From the NCBI GenBank assembly GCA_039029535.1, contig JBCCFW010000013.1, positions 19,501-83,500 of the forward strand: 64,000 nucleotides of DNA. The letters run 5' to 3'. Positions within the stretch are counted from its first letter, which is position 1. Each line of letters starts with the position of its first letter. The position numbers and the translations under genes are program-made. Origin of the DNA: JBCCFW01 sp039029535. Lineage in GTDB: Bacteria; Acidobacteriota; JBCCFW01. This document shows, one piece after another, positions 42,186 to 50,332 of this stretch. The notes beneath the pieces are model-generated. The model saw only the letters and a program-made list of their open reading frames with translations. It was not told the DNA's origin and searched no databases.

Positions 42186-44096
42186 CTACTGGCAGCAGCG
42201 GAAGCCGTTGCGATACGCCCGCGCGCCCGGACCGTAGGTCTGGTTGCGGCGGTAGCAGCGCGCCTTGTCCTTGGTGGTGTCGAAGCCGCCACCGAGGAGA
42301 ACGGCTCCGCGCTCGCTGTCGCCGACCCACTCGGACACGTTGCCGGTGAGGTCGTAGATGCCGTCGAGCGAGCGGCAGCCGGGCATGGAGCCGGTGTAGA
42401 CCGGTCGCTCCGTGTCGCGGTTGCGAGCGTCCCAGCACACGCCTCGGACGTGGTAGTCCGAGTGTGGATAGGCCGTGCCCTCGATCATGTCGTCGGCGTA
42501 CTGGCCGTCACCGTCGTCGTCCACCGGCGTCGCTCCCTGGCAGGCCGCGATCCACTCCTGCTCGGTGCACAAGCGCTTGCCCGAGGCCTGACAGGCAGCG
42601 GCCGCCTCGAACCACGAGACCGCCGTGGCGGGGATCTTGCCCTTGCCGCTGACGGCCTTGCCGTTCTCGATGGAGGCCTCGAAGGTGTCGATGAGGAAGC
42701 TGAGGTTGCCGTAGCGCACCTCGGTCATGGGGGGCAGGTCGTCGGGGACCTCGTCGTTGGCCACGGCGACCTGACGCATCTCGTTGGAGATCGCCTGGGC
42801 TTCCAGGCGGTCGGTGCCCAGGGCCTGCTCGAGGGTGAAGGCCATCGCCTCGGCGGTGCGGGCGCCTCGGTCGAGATCACCGTTGATGAACAGGCTGGGC
42901 GTGGACTTCACGCCGACGTCCATGCCGTGTGTCGCCGTCGCGAAGACTTGATCATGGGTCTCGTTCGAGGCGACGCAGGCGTTGAAGGCGTCGAGATCGA
43001 TGTCGACCTCCTTCGCGTAGGCCCGCAGCGACGGCAAGCCGAGCGAGTGCTGGTTCTTGTAGGTCAGGTCGTGGAAGGCCCAGAAGCGACCCTGCTGACG
43101 CGCGCACTCCGAAGCTCGGGCGGCGGCGCAGGCCTGAGGATGGCTGTTGTTCTTCACGCCCGGGTTGCAGCGCGGGCTCATGGGGAAGTGCTTGAAGACG
43201 AACAGCACGCGATCGCCGTAGGCGTCGACGAGTCGTCGGAGCTCGTTGCCCAGGCGCTTGCAGTAACCGCACTGGAAGTCGGCGAACTTGGTCACGACGA
43301 CCGAGGCTTCGGGGTTGCCCTTCCAGAGATCGTCGGCCGTGATCTCGAGGTTCCCGGTCGTGCCGTCGGCGAGCGTGACGGGCAAGCTGCGAGGCGTGGG
43401 CGATCCGGCGGGGTCGTCCTTGAGCTTCTTCCCACCGTCGGCAGTCGTCGTCTCGGCCTTCTTCGGAGCGTCGGGGAGCTCCACGCGTGCCTCGCCTTCC
43501 AGCGAGCGACGGAAGGCCTTCTGGCCGCCGATGGCCACGATGGCCGTGATCAGGCAGAGGGGCACGGCCACGCGAAGGCTGGACGAGCTGGGCGACAGGT
43601 CACCGAGACTCTTCTGGATGAGCTCGGGGATCTTGCGACCCGTGGCGAACCAGGCGAGAGCGGTGCTGGCGATGTTGATCGTGTAGAGGCTGATGCACCA
43701 GAGGCAGAGGGCCTCCAGTCGCACCTTCGAGACGTAGAAGAGGAAGACGGAGTAGAGGACCGTCAGCAGGCCGATGCCGAAGGCATGGGCGAGGGGGAGG
43801 TGCTCCTTGCGTCGCAGGGCGAGGATGCCGAGCGCGATCATCGTGAGGTAGGTGGGGATCGCGAAGACCGAGATCGGGATGCCGAAGAGCTCGGACTCGT
43901 CGGAGGTGTTGACCTTGTCGCAGTCGAAGGCCGAGCCGTCCGCGCAGCCGATGAGCTCGGCTTCGGTCGAGCCGTAGACGATGACCTCGTGATGCCAAAC
44001 GAGGTTGATGGAGATGAGCGTGCCCAGGGCGAGCAGGCCGATCATGACCTGCACCGGCCAGGTGCGAACGGACTCCGGGGTCTCTTTGCGTGCCAC
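42186..44096 (-). CDS. VKOR - DsbA-like thioredoxin - FGE-sulfatase domain triple fusion
   Basis: 636 residues. Residues 1-190 form a vitamin K epoxide reductase-like membrane domain with four or five helices: cysteines 51 and 59 (CADGSAFDCDKVNTS) and the active CLWC (131-134). Residues 240-440 are a DsbA/DsbG-type thioredoxin domain with FQCGYC (C276, C279) and a cis-proline STPSLF (398-403). Residues 455-636 resemble formylglycine-generating/sulfatase-modifying proteins (KRLCTEQEWIAAC, GNVSEWVGD, NGFRCC). VKOR and DsbA together make disulfides in the periplasm; the FGE part may bind or modify substrates. The TlpA-like gene 60 bp upstream on the same strand fits a thiol-redox operon. Ends in TAG. 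Confidence 0.9.
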   Translation of the reverse strand: MARKETPESVRTWPVQVMIGLLALGTLISINLVWHHEVIVYGSTEAELIGCADGSAFDCDKVNTSDESELFGIPISVFAIPTYLTMIALGILALRRKEHLPLAHAFGIGLLTVLYSVFLFYVSKVRLEALCLWCISLYTINIASTALAWFATGRKIPELIQKSLGDLSPSSSSLRVAVPLCLITAIVAIGGQKAFRRSLEGEARVELPDAPKKAETTTADGGKKLKDDPAGSPTPRSLPVTLADGTTGNLEITADDLWKGNPEASVVVTKFADFQCGYCKRLGNELRRLVDAYGDRVLFVFKHFPMSPRCNPGVKNNSHPQACAAARASECARQQGRFWAFHDLTYKNQHSLGLPSLRAYAKEVDIDLDAFNACVASNETHDQVFATATHGMDVGVKSTPSLFINGDLDRGARTAEAMAFTLEQALGTDRLEAQAISNEMRQVAVANDEVPDDLPPMTEVRYGNLSFLIDTFEASIENGKAVSGKGKIPATAVSWFEAAAACQASGKRLCTEQEWIAACQGATPVDDDGDGQYADDMIEGTAYPHSDYHVRGVCWDARNRDTERPVYTGSMPGCRSLDGIYDLTGNVSEWVGDSERGAVLLGGGFDTTKDKARCYRRNQTYGPGARAYRNGFRCCQ

Positions 44097-44156
44097 GGTG
44101 AGTGCCTCGAGCTTCTTGCGGTCGACGACGACGGGTGGGGCGAGTCGGGGTCGGGA

Positions 44157-44822
44157 TCAGAGGAGGGAGCGGACGACCTTCATCGTGTCGTCGAGGTAGG
44201 TCTTGCGGTAGCCGCGCTGCAGCTTGCGCACGACACCCTCGCGGTCGATGACGAAGAGCGTCGGCATGAAGGCGACGTGGTACTCGCCCATGAGCTCGGC
44301 CTTGCTGTCGAGCAGCACGGGGAACTCGATGGGGTTCGACTGGGCCCAGCGCCGGGCGGAGGCCGGGTTCTTGTCGACGTTGACGCCGATGACCTTCAGG
44401 CCCTCGTCCTTGAGCTCGGCGTAGATCTCGTTGAGCTCCGGGATCTCCTTGCGGCACGGACCGCACCAAGAGGCCCAGAAGGTGACCATGACGACCTCGC
44501 CCCGGTGCTCCTCGAGGGAGCTGCTGCCGCCGTTGAGGAGCGGAAGGGTGCGTGACGGGGCCTGACGACCGATCATGGCCGGCGCGGAGCCCGGGATCAT
44601 CTTCGGCGGCGTCTTGGGCGCGACCGGCGGAGGACGATCCGCGGGGTCGGGTCGCTTCGGCGGGGCGGGGGGCGTCGGGGTCGCCGCGGCGGTGGTCGTC
44701 TCCGTCGTGTCGGAGGCGGGCTTGCTGGTCCCGACGCAGCCGGAGCCGAGGGCGCCTAGGAGGAGGAGGACCGACAGGACCCCCGTCAGACCGGTGGAGG
44801 AGCGGGTGGGCAGGGCCGTCAT
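44157..44822 (-). CDS. TlpA-like thioredoxin lipoprotein
   Basis: 221 residues. Signal peptide with lipobox GSGC (Cys29), then a proline/threonine-rich tether to about residue 80. The AhpC/TSA-TlpA fold follows: VVMVTFWASWCGPCRKEIPE has the WCGPC active site, then KVIGVNVDKNP, and a cis-proline in FMPTLFVIDREG. Membrane-tethered periplasmic disulfide reductase, probably in cytochrome c maturation or oxidative-stress repair. Upstream of and probably cotranscribed with the VKOR fusion, which could set its redox state. Confidence 0.92.
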   Translation of the reverse strand: MTALPTRSSTGLTGVLSVLLLLGALGSGCVGTSKPASDTTETTTAAATPTPPAPPKRPDPADRPPPVAPKTPPKMIPGSAPAMIGRQAPSRTLPLLNGGSSSLEEHRGEVVMVTFWASWCGPCRKEIPELNEIYAELKDEGLKVIGVNVDKNPASARRWAQSNPIEFPVLLDSKAELMGEYHVAFMPTLFVIDREGVVRKLQRGYRKTYLDDTMKVVRSLL

Positions 44823-44930
44823 TCGCCAGCGTCCTTTCGTCGCCCGGGCCGGACCCTCGGCCGGGACGGGAAACGATGCCCGCCCCGGCCGAAAGTCGTC
44901 AACAGATCTCGGGCCGTTCTCGGTAACGAA

Positions 44931-44954
44931 GTGCGCGCGGTGGGATTCGAACCC
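44931..44954. repeat. Second copy of the tRNA 3' end (24-bp direct repeat)
   Basis: The 24 bases 44931-44954 are identical to 44987-45010, which hold the T-loop and acceptor 3' strand of the tRNA-like gene. The two copies are offset by 56 bp. No D-arm or anticodon arm precedes this copy, so it is a remnant rather than a second tRNA. It could be the scar of an element that used the tRNA 3' end as attachment site, or a slipped duplication. Confidence 0.7.
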
Positions 44955-44987
44955 GCTCGTGCGCTCGATCCGGGGGGGTGATTCCAG

Positions 44988-45058
44988 TGCGCGCGGTGGG
45001 ATTCGAACCCACGTCCAGGGTGTTAGAGACCCCCGCTCGGCCGCTGAGCTACGCGCGC
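44988..45058 (-). tRNA. tRNA with CUA (amber) anticodon
   Basis: 71 nt that fold as a cloverleaf: acceptor GCGCGCG/CGCGCGC with discriminator A; TA at 8-9; D-stem GCTC/GAGC with loop AGCGGCC; anticodon stem GGGGT/ACCCT (one G-U) with loop CTCTAAC; variable loop GGAC; T-stem GTGGG/CCCAC with loop TTCGAAT. With T33 fixed, positions 34-36 read CTA, which pairs with the UAG stop codon. A shift giving another anticodon breaks the stem. CCA is not encoded. The D-loop has C where A21 is usual, so it may be a decaying gene. Ends 13 bases after the stop of the gene upstream on the same strand. Confidence 0.7.
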
Positions 45059-45071
45059 TTCGGTTCGGTCG

Positions 45072-45653
45072 TCAGGTGAGGTCGAGGGCCGGGAGGGGCC
45101 TGAGTTGCTGGTGCTCGCCGAGGAGGGCGAGGGCGGTGGCCTCGTGGTTCCTGTCCGGCTCGTGGAAGAGCACGCCTCCGCAGACGCCGTGGAGACGGCG
45201 GAGCGCGTCCTCGTCCTCGACTCCGAGATAGACCAGGGTCCCGTTCCACCAGCCGCGCCGGCTGGGCTGAACGAGGGTGGACTGGAGGAGCCACTCGGCG
45301 ACGCCGTGGCCGGCCTGGACCGCCTGCTGGATTCGCGACAGGTCGGTTCGGACGATCACGTGCAGGCGCTCGGGGCTCGTGATCGACTCGAGGGTGCGAC
45401 GCAGCCGAGCGGGATCGAGGCGGTTCGACGGGGCCGGACGCTCGATCCGATGCAGCGGCGTCCCCCGCCTGAGCGAGGCGGCGACGTGCAGGTAGCGGAA
45501 GTCCCGGCTGAGGGTCGACAGGGTCACCTGAAGGTCACCGGTCGGCTTCTTCCTCTTGCGCAGGCAGCGGGCACGCTGATGAGTCGTGCGGATGCGGTTC
45601 GCGAGCGTGGTCAGCTCGGTCTTGATCGCGGTCGGGGTGGATTGAGAGCTCAT
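45072..45653 (-). CDS. Protein of unknown function, upstream of the amber tRNA
   Basis: 193 residues from the ATG at 45653, preceded by GAGGA in the arm of an inverted repeat. No signal peptide or membrane segment. The first 45 residues are strongly basic (TTHQRARCLRKRKKPTG). The rest is alpha/beta, with RLHVIVRTDLSRIQQAVQAG and GTLVYLGVEDEDALRRLHGV. I recognise no family. The gene runs directly into the tRNA-like gene (13 bp), so the two probably share one transcript; a link in function is only a guess from position. A ribosome-site-hiding hairpin in its leader suggests controlled translation. Confidence 0.65.
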   Translation of the reverse strand: MSSQSTPTAIKTELTTLANRIRTTHQRARCLRKRKKPTGDLQVTLSTLSRDFRYLHVAASLRRGTPLHRIERPAPSNRLDPARLRRTLESITSPERLHVIVRTDLSRIQQAVQAGHGVAEWLLQSTLVQPSRRGWWNGTLVYLGVEDEDALRRLHGVCGGVLFHEPDRNHEATALALLGEHQQLRPLPALDLT

Positions 45654-45654
45654 G

Positions 45655-45704
45655 GGATTCCTCGTGCTCGATGGAAAGAGAGGGATGGGTGGAGCGAGGA
45701 ATCC
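45655..45704 (-). promoter_or_regulatory. Leader hairpin that would hide the ribosome binding site
   Basis: CGAGGAATCC (45695-45704) and GGATTCCTCG (45655-45664) are exact 10-base complements around a 30-base pyrimidine-rich loop. On the minus-strand mRNA the 3' arm contains the GAGGA of the gene starting at 45653. Pairing would block translation, as in attenuators or thermosensor-type leaders. Confidence 0.5.
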
Positions 45705-46041
45705 ACGGGGGGAGGTCGTGCCTAGAGCATGGGAGCGTCTCCTTGGAAGGTCGGTCGGGAAAACTTAGCAGGCGTCTCGAACACGGCAAGCGCGACGGAG
45801 CGCGGGCATGGTGAGTGACGTTAGCCCGGACAATTCATGAGTCTCCTGCTGCGTGACCAGATCTGCTGCCTGCGAAAGGGCGTACTCGCCTCTCGGTCCT
45901 CAACGCACCGTCAAGTGCGCTTCCGGGCCTCGAGACTACGTTCACCCTTCTCGGCTGGCATCTCCGGCCACTCGCGACGGACACTCATGAACGGTCCGAG
46001 CTAAGATCCGATTCCGACAGCGGTTCGACGGATCAAGCCCA
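45705..46041. other. Intergenic stretch without recognised features
   Basis: About 340 bases between divergent genes. No protein-like frame or RNA gene could be made out. It must hold promoters for the minus-strand gene at 45653 and for the sigma factor at 46042; no confident -35/-10 pair was found. Confidence 0.5.
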
Positions 46042-46806
46042 GTGAGCGACACGCACGAGGCCTCCCGCCGGGGAGACGAGCAGGCCGACGGCACGCAACG
46101 CCCGATCTCGGAGGCGTTTCGGCAGGCCTGCGTCGAGGGGGAGGTCGCCGACGATCTCCAGCCCACGCTCTGGGCCCTGCACCTCCGTGGTCGAGGCGAC
46201 CCCGATGATCCCGAGGTCATCGCCAGCCTGCTCGCTGATCACTCGCACTGGCGTCTCTACCTTCAGAGCCGTGCCGGTGACGAGGAGGCCGCGGCGATCT
46301 TCCGCGACCACTGGACGCATCGAGCGCGGGGGTTCTTCCGGGCGCGCTTCTCGGCCGAGGACGCCGAGGACCTGACCGGCGTCTTCTTCGAGCGAGTCCA
46401 TCGCCTCATCGGGGATGACTTCGCCTGGTCGATGCCGTTCGCCGTCTATCTCCAGACCATGTTGCTCAACCTGGCGCGCGATCACGTGGGGCGCCTGGTC
46501 AAGCGCCGGGAGCGAGAGACCAGCCTCGACGCGGAGGAGTCGTCGACTACCGCGGAGCGTGTCGCGATCGATGCGCCCACTCCCGAGCAGCAGCTCCTCC
46601 GTGACGAACGCTCCGACGCCATGCGCCGCGCCATCTGGGCCCTGCCGGCCGGCGACCGCTGCCTCCTCTTCGCGGTGCTGCTCGAAGAGCGCTCGCCCGA
46701 GGAGGTCGGCGAGGAGCTCGGGCTCTCCCGCAACGCGATCTACCAGCGTCTCCACCGGGCCCGCGAGAAGCTCAAGAAGTCCCTCGAGAAGGAGGGCCTG
46801 TCATGA
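46042..46806 (+). CDS. ECF-type RNA polymerase sigma factor
   Basis: 254 residues from a GTG at 46042. A 75-residue N-terminal extension (ISEAFRQACVEGEVADDLQP) precedes region 2 (FRDHWTHRARGFFRARFSAEDAEDLTGVFFERV). Region 4 is DRCLLFAVLLEERSPEEVGEELGLSRNAIYQRLHRAREKL by key pieces: EEVGEELGLSRNAIYQRLHR is the helix-turn-helix. The region 2.2 motif AEDLTGVFFERVHR is the core-polymerase contact. The next gene encodes an HxxxCxxC protein, the expected partner anti-sigma factor, 111 bp downstream. It should drive an envelope- or stress-related regulon. Confidence 0.9.
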   Translation: MSDTHEASRRGDEQADGTQRPISEAFRQACVEGEVADDLQPTLWALHLRGRGDPDDPEVIASLLADHSHWRLYLQSRAGDEEAAAIFRDHWTHRARGFFRARFSAEDAEDLTGVFFERVHRLIGDDFAWSMPFAVYLQTMLLNLARDHVGRLVKRRERETSLDAEESSTTAERVAIDAPTPEQQLLRDERSDAMRRAIWALPAGDRCLLFAVLLEERSPEEVGEELGLSRNAIYQRLHRAREKLKKSLEKEGLS

Positions 46807-46917
46807 CGACGCAGCGACCGCTCGTTTCGATGGTCAGATCCGGCTGGACTGCCGGTCCCACCCCGCGACGGGATGGGATCCACGGTGGGTCACCAGGCGA
46901 CGACACGGGGTTCGCAG

Positions 46918-47655
46918 ATGGCTGCTGACAAGGCCGATCCGCGTCTGCTCGCCCTTCTCCGGGAGGCGGCAGGAGTCGTGCGGTCGACGGGCGAGCACCC
47001 CGCCGACGAGCTCCTCGTCCGTCTCGCCGAGGGGACGCTGCCCGACGACGACGCCCTCGGAGTCCAGGCCCATCTCACCGGCTGCACGACCTGCGCCGGG
47101 CTGTTCGACGCCCTGGTGATCTCCCGGGAGGAGCTGGCCGACGAGCTCGCGCTGCCGGGTGCGGTCCCTCGAGCCACGGGTGGCACGGACTCGTCCAAGG
47201 GCTCGCTCGTCGAGCGGCTGGCGGCGCTGGTGAGCTTCGAGATGCCCGCGATGCTGGCCATGCAGGCGCGCTCGGCGACCGAGGCCGTCGACCCGACGCT
47301 CGAGTCGGCTCTCGACGACTACCGGGCCGGTCGTCACGACGCGGCGCGGGAGGGCTTCGAGCAGGCCTTGGAGGCGGGGGAGAGCTCGCCCGTGCTGCGC
47401 TTCCTGCTCGGCGCCTGCCTGCTGCGTGAGGACCGTGCAAGAGACGCAGTGGAGCACCTCGAAGCGGCGGCAGAGGCCGAGCCGAGCGCGGCCGAGTACC
47501 GCCTGCTCCTGGGCAAGGCGCTGCTGCTGAGGGGTGAGGGTGAAGCGGCCGAGCGTGAGCTCCGTCGCGCGGCGCGACGACCGGGCCGACTGCGCTCCGA
47601 GGCGCGGGCGCTGGCGGACCGGGTGAAGGAGGTGCTCTCGGAGCACCCGGAGTGA
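46918..47655 (+). CDS. Probable zinc-binding anti-sigma factor with TPR-like C-terminus
   Basis: 245 residues from the ATG at 46918; an in-frame ATG at 46873 would add 15 residues, and neither has a strong ribosome site. HPADELLVRLAEGTLPDDDA followed by AHLTGCTTCAGLFDAL shows the anti-sigma zinc motif HxxxCxxC. There is no clear transmembrane helix, so it may be soluble, in contrast to most ZAS proteins. The C-terminal half has three TPR-like helical pairs (ALDDYRAGRHDAAREGFEQA, LLGACLLREDRARDAVEHLE). Position directly behind an ECF sigma gene supports the role; the TPR part could sense a partner protein. Confidence 0.78.
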   Translation: MAADKADPRLLALLREAAGVVRSTGEHPADELLVRLAEGTLPDDDALGVQAHLTGCTTCAGLFDALVISREELADELALPGAVPRATGGTDSSKGSLVERLAALVSFEMPAMLAMQARSATEAVDPTLESALDDYRAGRHDAAREGFEQALEAGESSPVLRFLLGACLLREDRARDAVEHLEAAAEAEPSAAEYRLLLGKALLLRGEGEAAERELRRAARRPGRLRSEARALADRVKEVLSEHPE

Positions 47656-47816
47656 AGAGGAGCGGGTCGCATCACCCGAGATGACTCGTCGCTGGCTCGT
47701 GTCGTGCCCGGATCTCCGGGCAGGACCCAGCGATGCGGGGTGGCGGCGAGCCGGGCCTCGGTCCGTCGATCCGGACGGCGGGCCGGGGCCCCTTCGTCAC
47801 CGCAAGCGGAGGTCGC

Positions 47817-48998
47817 TCAGCCGCTCTGGTTGGCCTGCAGGAGCTGCTTGAGCTCGGCGGCCTCCTCGGGCGTCGCCCGTCGCCAGCGCTCCTGCCGGAG
47901 TCGTCGCTGGACCGCGTGGGGCTCCATGGCGAGGCTGGTCACCAGCCGTCCGTCGGGAGCGAAGACGTGGACGCGGTTGCGTCGACCGAGCACCACCATG
48001 GTGCCCTCGCGCTCGTCGACCAGCGTCCGTTCCGGCGTGCTGCGGAGGCTCTCCCGCACGGCGGGCTGCACCGGACGCGACTGACGTCGTCGCTGCTCGG
48101 CATGGGCCGTGCGTCGCTCGCGTCGGCGTCCTCCCGAGACCAGGTCGCGGGCGAGCTTGCGCATGATGCCGGGCACGCGACCGAGGACCTGCGAGCGCTG
48201 CTCGGGATCCTTGCCGACGGCGTCGTCCTTCAGCCGCACCTGAAGCTGATGGAGCGACTCCCGGGCGTTGCGCAGCGGAGCGGTCACGCGGTCACCGAGG
48301 GCCTCGACGAGCTGAGGGACCGCGTCGTCGCCGTCGCTGGTGCGCCCGATGACGTTGAGGTCGATGCGGGTCTCGCCCTTGGGGCCGCGGTGCTCGACGG
48401 CCTGGAGGCTGAGGGCGACGCGATCGTCGGGATCGCGGTGCCGGTTGCAGCGGTACTCCGGTGAGCGGACGCGGAGTCGGTAGTAGCCGGCGACGACTTG
48501 CTGCAAGACGTCATAGCTCTTGGAGCGTCGACCGAAGGCGGCGAGCTGGACCTCCTTGAGCTCGCGACCGGCGAGGACGTGGGTGAGCAGCCGCCTCTCG
48601 TAGAGCTGATCGATGTCCTCATGCCCGGCTTCGAGGAGGACCTGGCCGAGCTCGGCCCAGGCCGGGAGCCCGGTCTGGCTGTAGCCGGCGAAGACCTCGG
48701 TGGGTCGCTCGGGGATGGCGTGACTGCAGCCGGCGGTCTCGCAGCGGTGGCAGAAGACTCGTGAGGGCTGGAGCGGAGAGGTGAGCGCTTCGGCCTCTCC
48801 CAGGGCCTGCTCGAGGGCGGCGAGGAGGCCGGGGCCCGAGAGATGCCAGCGGCCGGCGCTGTCGGGGTCGAGCTCGAGCGGCAGGTTGATGGAGCCCGCC
48901 CAGGTGCGCTCACCGAAGCGTCGGCGGGCGACCTCCTCCACGAGGGCTGCCAGCTCGTTCTCGAGCTCCCGTGCGCGCTTCTTGATGTCGACCTCCAC
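47817..48998 (-). CDS. Hypothetical protein with a SWIM-like CxxC...CxH cluster
   Basis: 393 residues. A coiled N-terminus (IKKRARELENELAALVEEVA) precedes a possible zinc site FCHRCETAGCSHAIP near residue 82-96, spaced C-x2-C-x4-C-x-H as in SWIM-type fingers. A helical middle with YEYRCNRHRDPDDR-like cysteine and histidine residues follows, then an arginine-rich C-terminus (RRRERRTAHAEQRRRQSRPV) and a short strand domain VVLGRRNRVHVFAPDGRLVTSL. The basic tract suggests nucleic-acid binding (inference). No family name can be given. It stands alone, divergent from the TlpA-like gene. Confidence 0.7.
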   Translation of the reverse strand: MEVDIKKRARELENELAALVEEVARRRFGERTWAGSINLPLELDPDSAGRWHLSGPGLLAALEQALGEAEALTSPLQPSRVFCHRCETAGCSHAIPERPTEVFAGYSQTGLPAWAELGQVLLEAGHEDIDQLYERRLLTHVLAGRELKEVQLAAFGRRSKSYDVLQQVVAGYYRLRVRSPEYRCNRHRDPDDRVALSLQAVEHRGPKGETRIDLNVIGRTSDGDDAVPQLVEALGDRVTAPLRNARESLHQLQVRLKDDAVGKDPEQRSQVLGRVPGIMRKLARDLVSGGRRRERRTAHAEQRRRQSRPVQPAVRESLRSTPERTLVDEREGTMVVLGRRNRVHVFAPDGRLVTSLAMEPHAVQRRLRQERWRRATPEEAAELKQLLQANQSG

Positions 48999-49095
48999 GA
49001 CGTCCGAGACGTCGGCTCCCTCCCTGCGGAAGGTGCCTCATCGGAGAACTCGGTGCAAGCCCGTCCGGGCCTGGATCGTGCGCTGGTCGTGCGGC

Positions 49096-49761
49096 ATGAT
49101 GGCCACCGTGCTCGCTCGACTCGCGGTCCCCCGCCGTTGGCTTCTCGGGGGCGTGCTGCTGGGGCTCCTCGTCGCTCCTGCCGCGGCGCAGGACGTCGCG
49201 GACCTCGATGGCTTCTCCCGGGACCTCGACCAGCTCCGTGGCCAGGTGGTCCTGCTCAACTTCTGGGCGACCTGGTGCCTGCCCTGCCGCGTGGAGATGC
49301 CGATCTTCTCCCGGCTCCAGCGCAAGCACGGCGAGGCCGGGCTCCGGGTGATCGCTCTTTCCACCGACGAGCCCTCTGACCGCAGGAAGGTCGAGTCCGC
49401 CATCCGCAAGCTGAAGATGGACTTCCCGGTCTGGGTGGGCGGCACGACCGAGCACATGAGAAACGTGGGGCTCGGCGACGTGCTGCCTGGCACGGTGCTC
49501 ATCGACCGTGAGGGTGCCATCGTCGCGCGCTACGAAGGGCTCGTCGACGAGGCGGTCCTGGAGCAGGCACTCGTGCCGCTGCTCGCCCGTGAGGCGTCCC
49601 CAGGGGCCCTGGCCCAGGCGGCGGCGGTCGCCCCGGAGGCGCACCGGGGCCATGGCTGTGACCTCGATCCACTGGTGACCGCGTCGCGCACGAGCGAGGC
49701 CGGGTCGTCGATCGGAAGACGTGGAAGGACGAAGCGAGACGCCTCGCTCGTGCCTTCCTGA
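49096..49761 (+). CDS. TlpA-like periplasmic thioredoxin
   Basis: 221 residues from the ATG at 49096 (or 49099, adjacent and in frame). Signal sequence RRWLLGGVLLGLLVAPAAAQ, then VADLDGFSRDLDQLRGQVVL. The active site is LNFWATWCLPCRVEMP, with WCLPC in place of the commoner WCGPC, then RVIALSTDEPSDR and the cis-Pro region LPGTVLIDREG. Periplasmic disulfide exchange. The C-terminal 50 residues, after LLAREAS, are low-complexity and probably tail. No other redox gene adjoins. A beta-rich protein gene begins 24 bp downstream. Confidence 0.9.
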   Translation: MMATVLARLAVPRRWLLGGVLLGLLVAPAAAQDVADLDGFSRDLDQLRGQVVLLNFWATWCLPCRVEMPIFSRLQRKHGEAGLRVIALSTDEPSDRRKVESAIRKLKMDFPVWVGGTTEHMRNVGLGDVLPGTVLIDREGAIVARYEGLVDEAVLEQALVPLLAREASPGALAQAAAVAPEAHRGHGCDLDPLVTASRTSEAGSSIGRRGRTKRDASLVPS

Positions 49762-49785
49762 CCTGTCTGACCCGGTGAGGGTCGG

Positions 49786-50307
49786 GTGGTCCGTGGGACT
49801 GCTGGTGGTGGACGCTGGAGCTTCAGCGTTCGTGGGGTGGCCGACATCATCCCGCGGGCGGAGGTCCGACTGACCGCGGCCTACCAGGTGCACCCTCGCC
49901 TGCGGCTCGGGGTGGAGATCAACCCCGGGAAGAGCGAGGTCGGTCCGATGGTGAACCTCCGGGCGCTGAGCGAGACGGCGTCGCGGCCGGCGATCATCCT
50001 GGGCACGAGCACGGACCGCATCGGCACGCCTCACGGGATGGCCTACTACGCGACGATCAGCAAGAGCCTGCGTGGCCGTCCGTTCTCGGTGGCGCCCTAC
50101 GTCGGCGTCTCCTACGGAACCTTCGAGGAGGAGTACCACGCGATCGGTGGGCTGCACCTCGGGTTCACCGAGCGCTTCTCCATGCTCACGCTCTTCGACG
50201 GCGTGAACGTGCACCCGACCTTCACCTGGGCGATCGGTCGCAACGCGCTGACCTTGTTGCTGGTGGAGGGCGAGAAGGTCGGCTTCGCGTGGAGCGGGAC
50301 CTGGTAG
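49786..50307 (+). CDS. Beta-barrel-like protein, start uncertain
   Basis: 173 residues from the GTG at 49786. The sequence alternates polar and hydrophobic residues in strands with aromatic ends (VRLTAAYQVHPRLRLGVEIN, FSVAPYVGVSYGTF, TFTWAIGRNALTLLL), typical of small outer-membrane barrels. There is no signal peptide from this start, so the 5' end may be mis-set, truncated or use another start such as the GTG at 49837. It lies in the same frame as the TlpA-like gene but behind two TGA codons, so read-through is not a likely explanation. Ends in TAG. Confidence 0.55.
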   Translation: MVRGTAGGGRWSFSVRGVADIIPRAEVRLTAAYQVHPRLRLGVEINPGKSEVGPMVNLRALSETASRPAIILGTSTDRIGTPHGMAYYATISKSLRGRPFSVAPYVGVSYGTFEEEYHAIGGLHLGFTERFSMLTLFDGVNVHPTFTWAIGRNALTLLLVEGEKVGFAWSGTW

Positions 50308-50332
50308 GAGCCGGGTGTCGAGGTCGACACTC

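Noticed and set aside
42450..44555. 700-codon plus-strand frame opposite the VKOR fusion and TlpA-like genes
   Set aside because: Antisense shadow: both minus-strand genes have full sets of conserved motifs, this frame has none.
44931..44986. A second complete tRNA next to the CUA tRNA
   Set aside because: Only the T-loop and acceptor 3' strand are present; no D-arm or anticodon arm can be folded.
46803..46928. 41-codon frame starting in an ATGA overlap with the sigma factor stop
   Set aside because: Composition looks non-coding (Gly/Pro/Arg/Asp mix) and it would overlap the anti-sigma start; kept only as a remote possibility.
49096..50307. A second selenoprotein or read-through linking the TlpA-like gene with the barrel-like gene (same frame)
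   Set aside because: Two TGA codons occur within ten codons, no cysteine partner or hairpin is near, and the TlpA fold is already complete.
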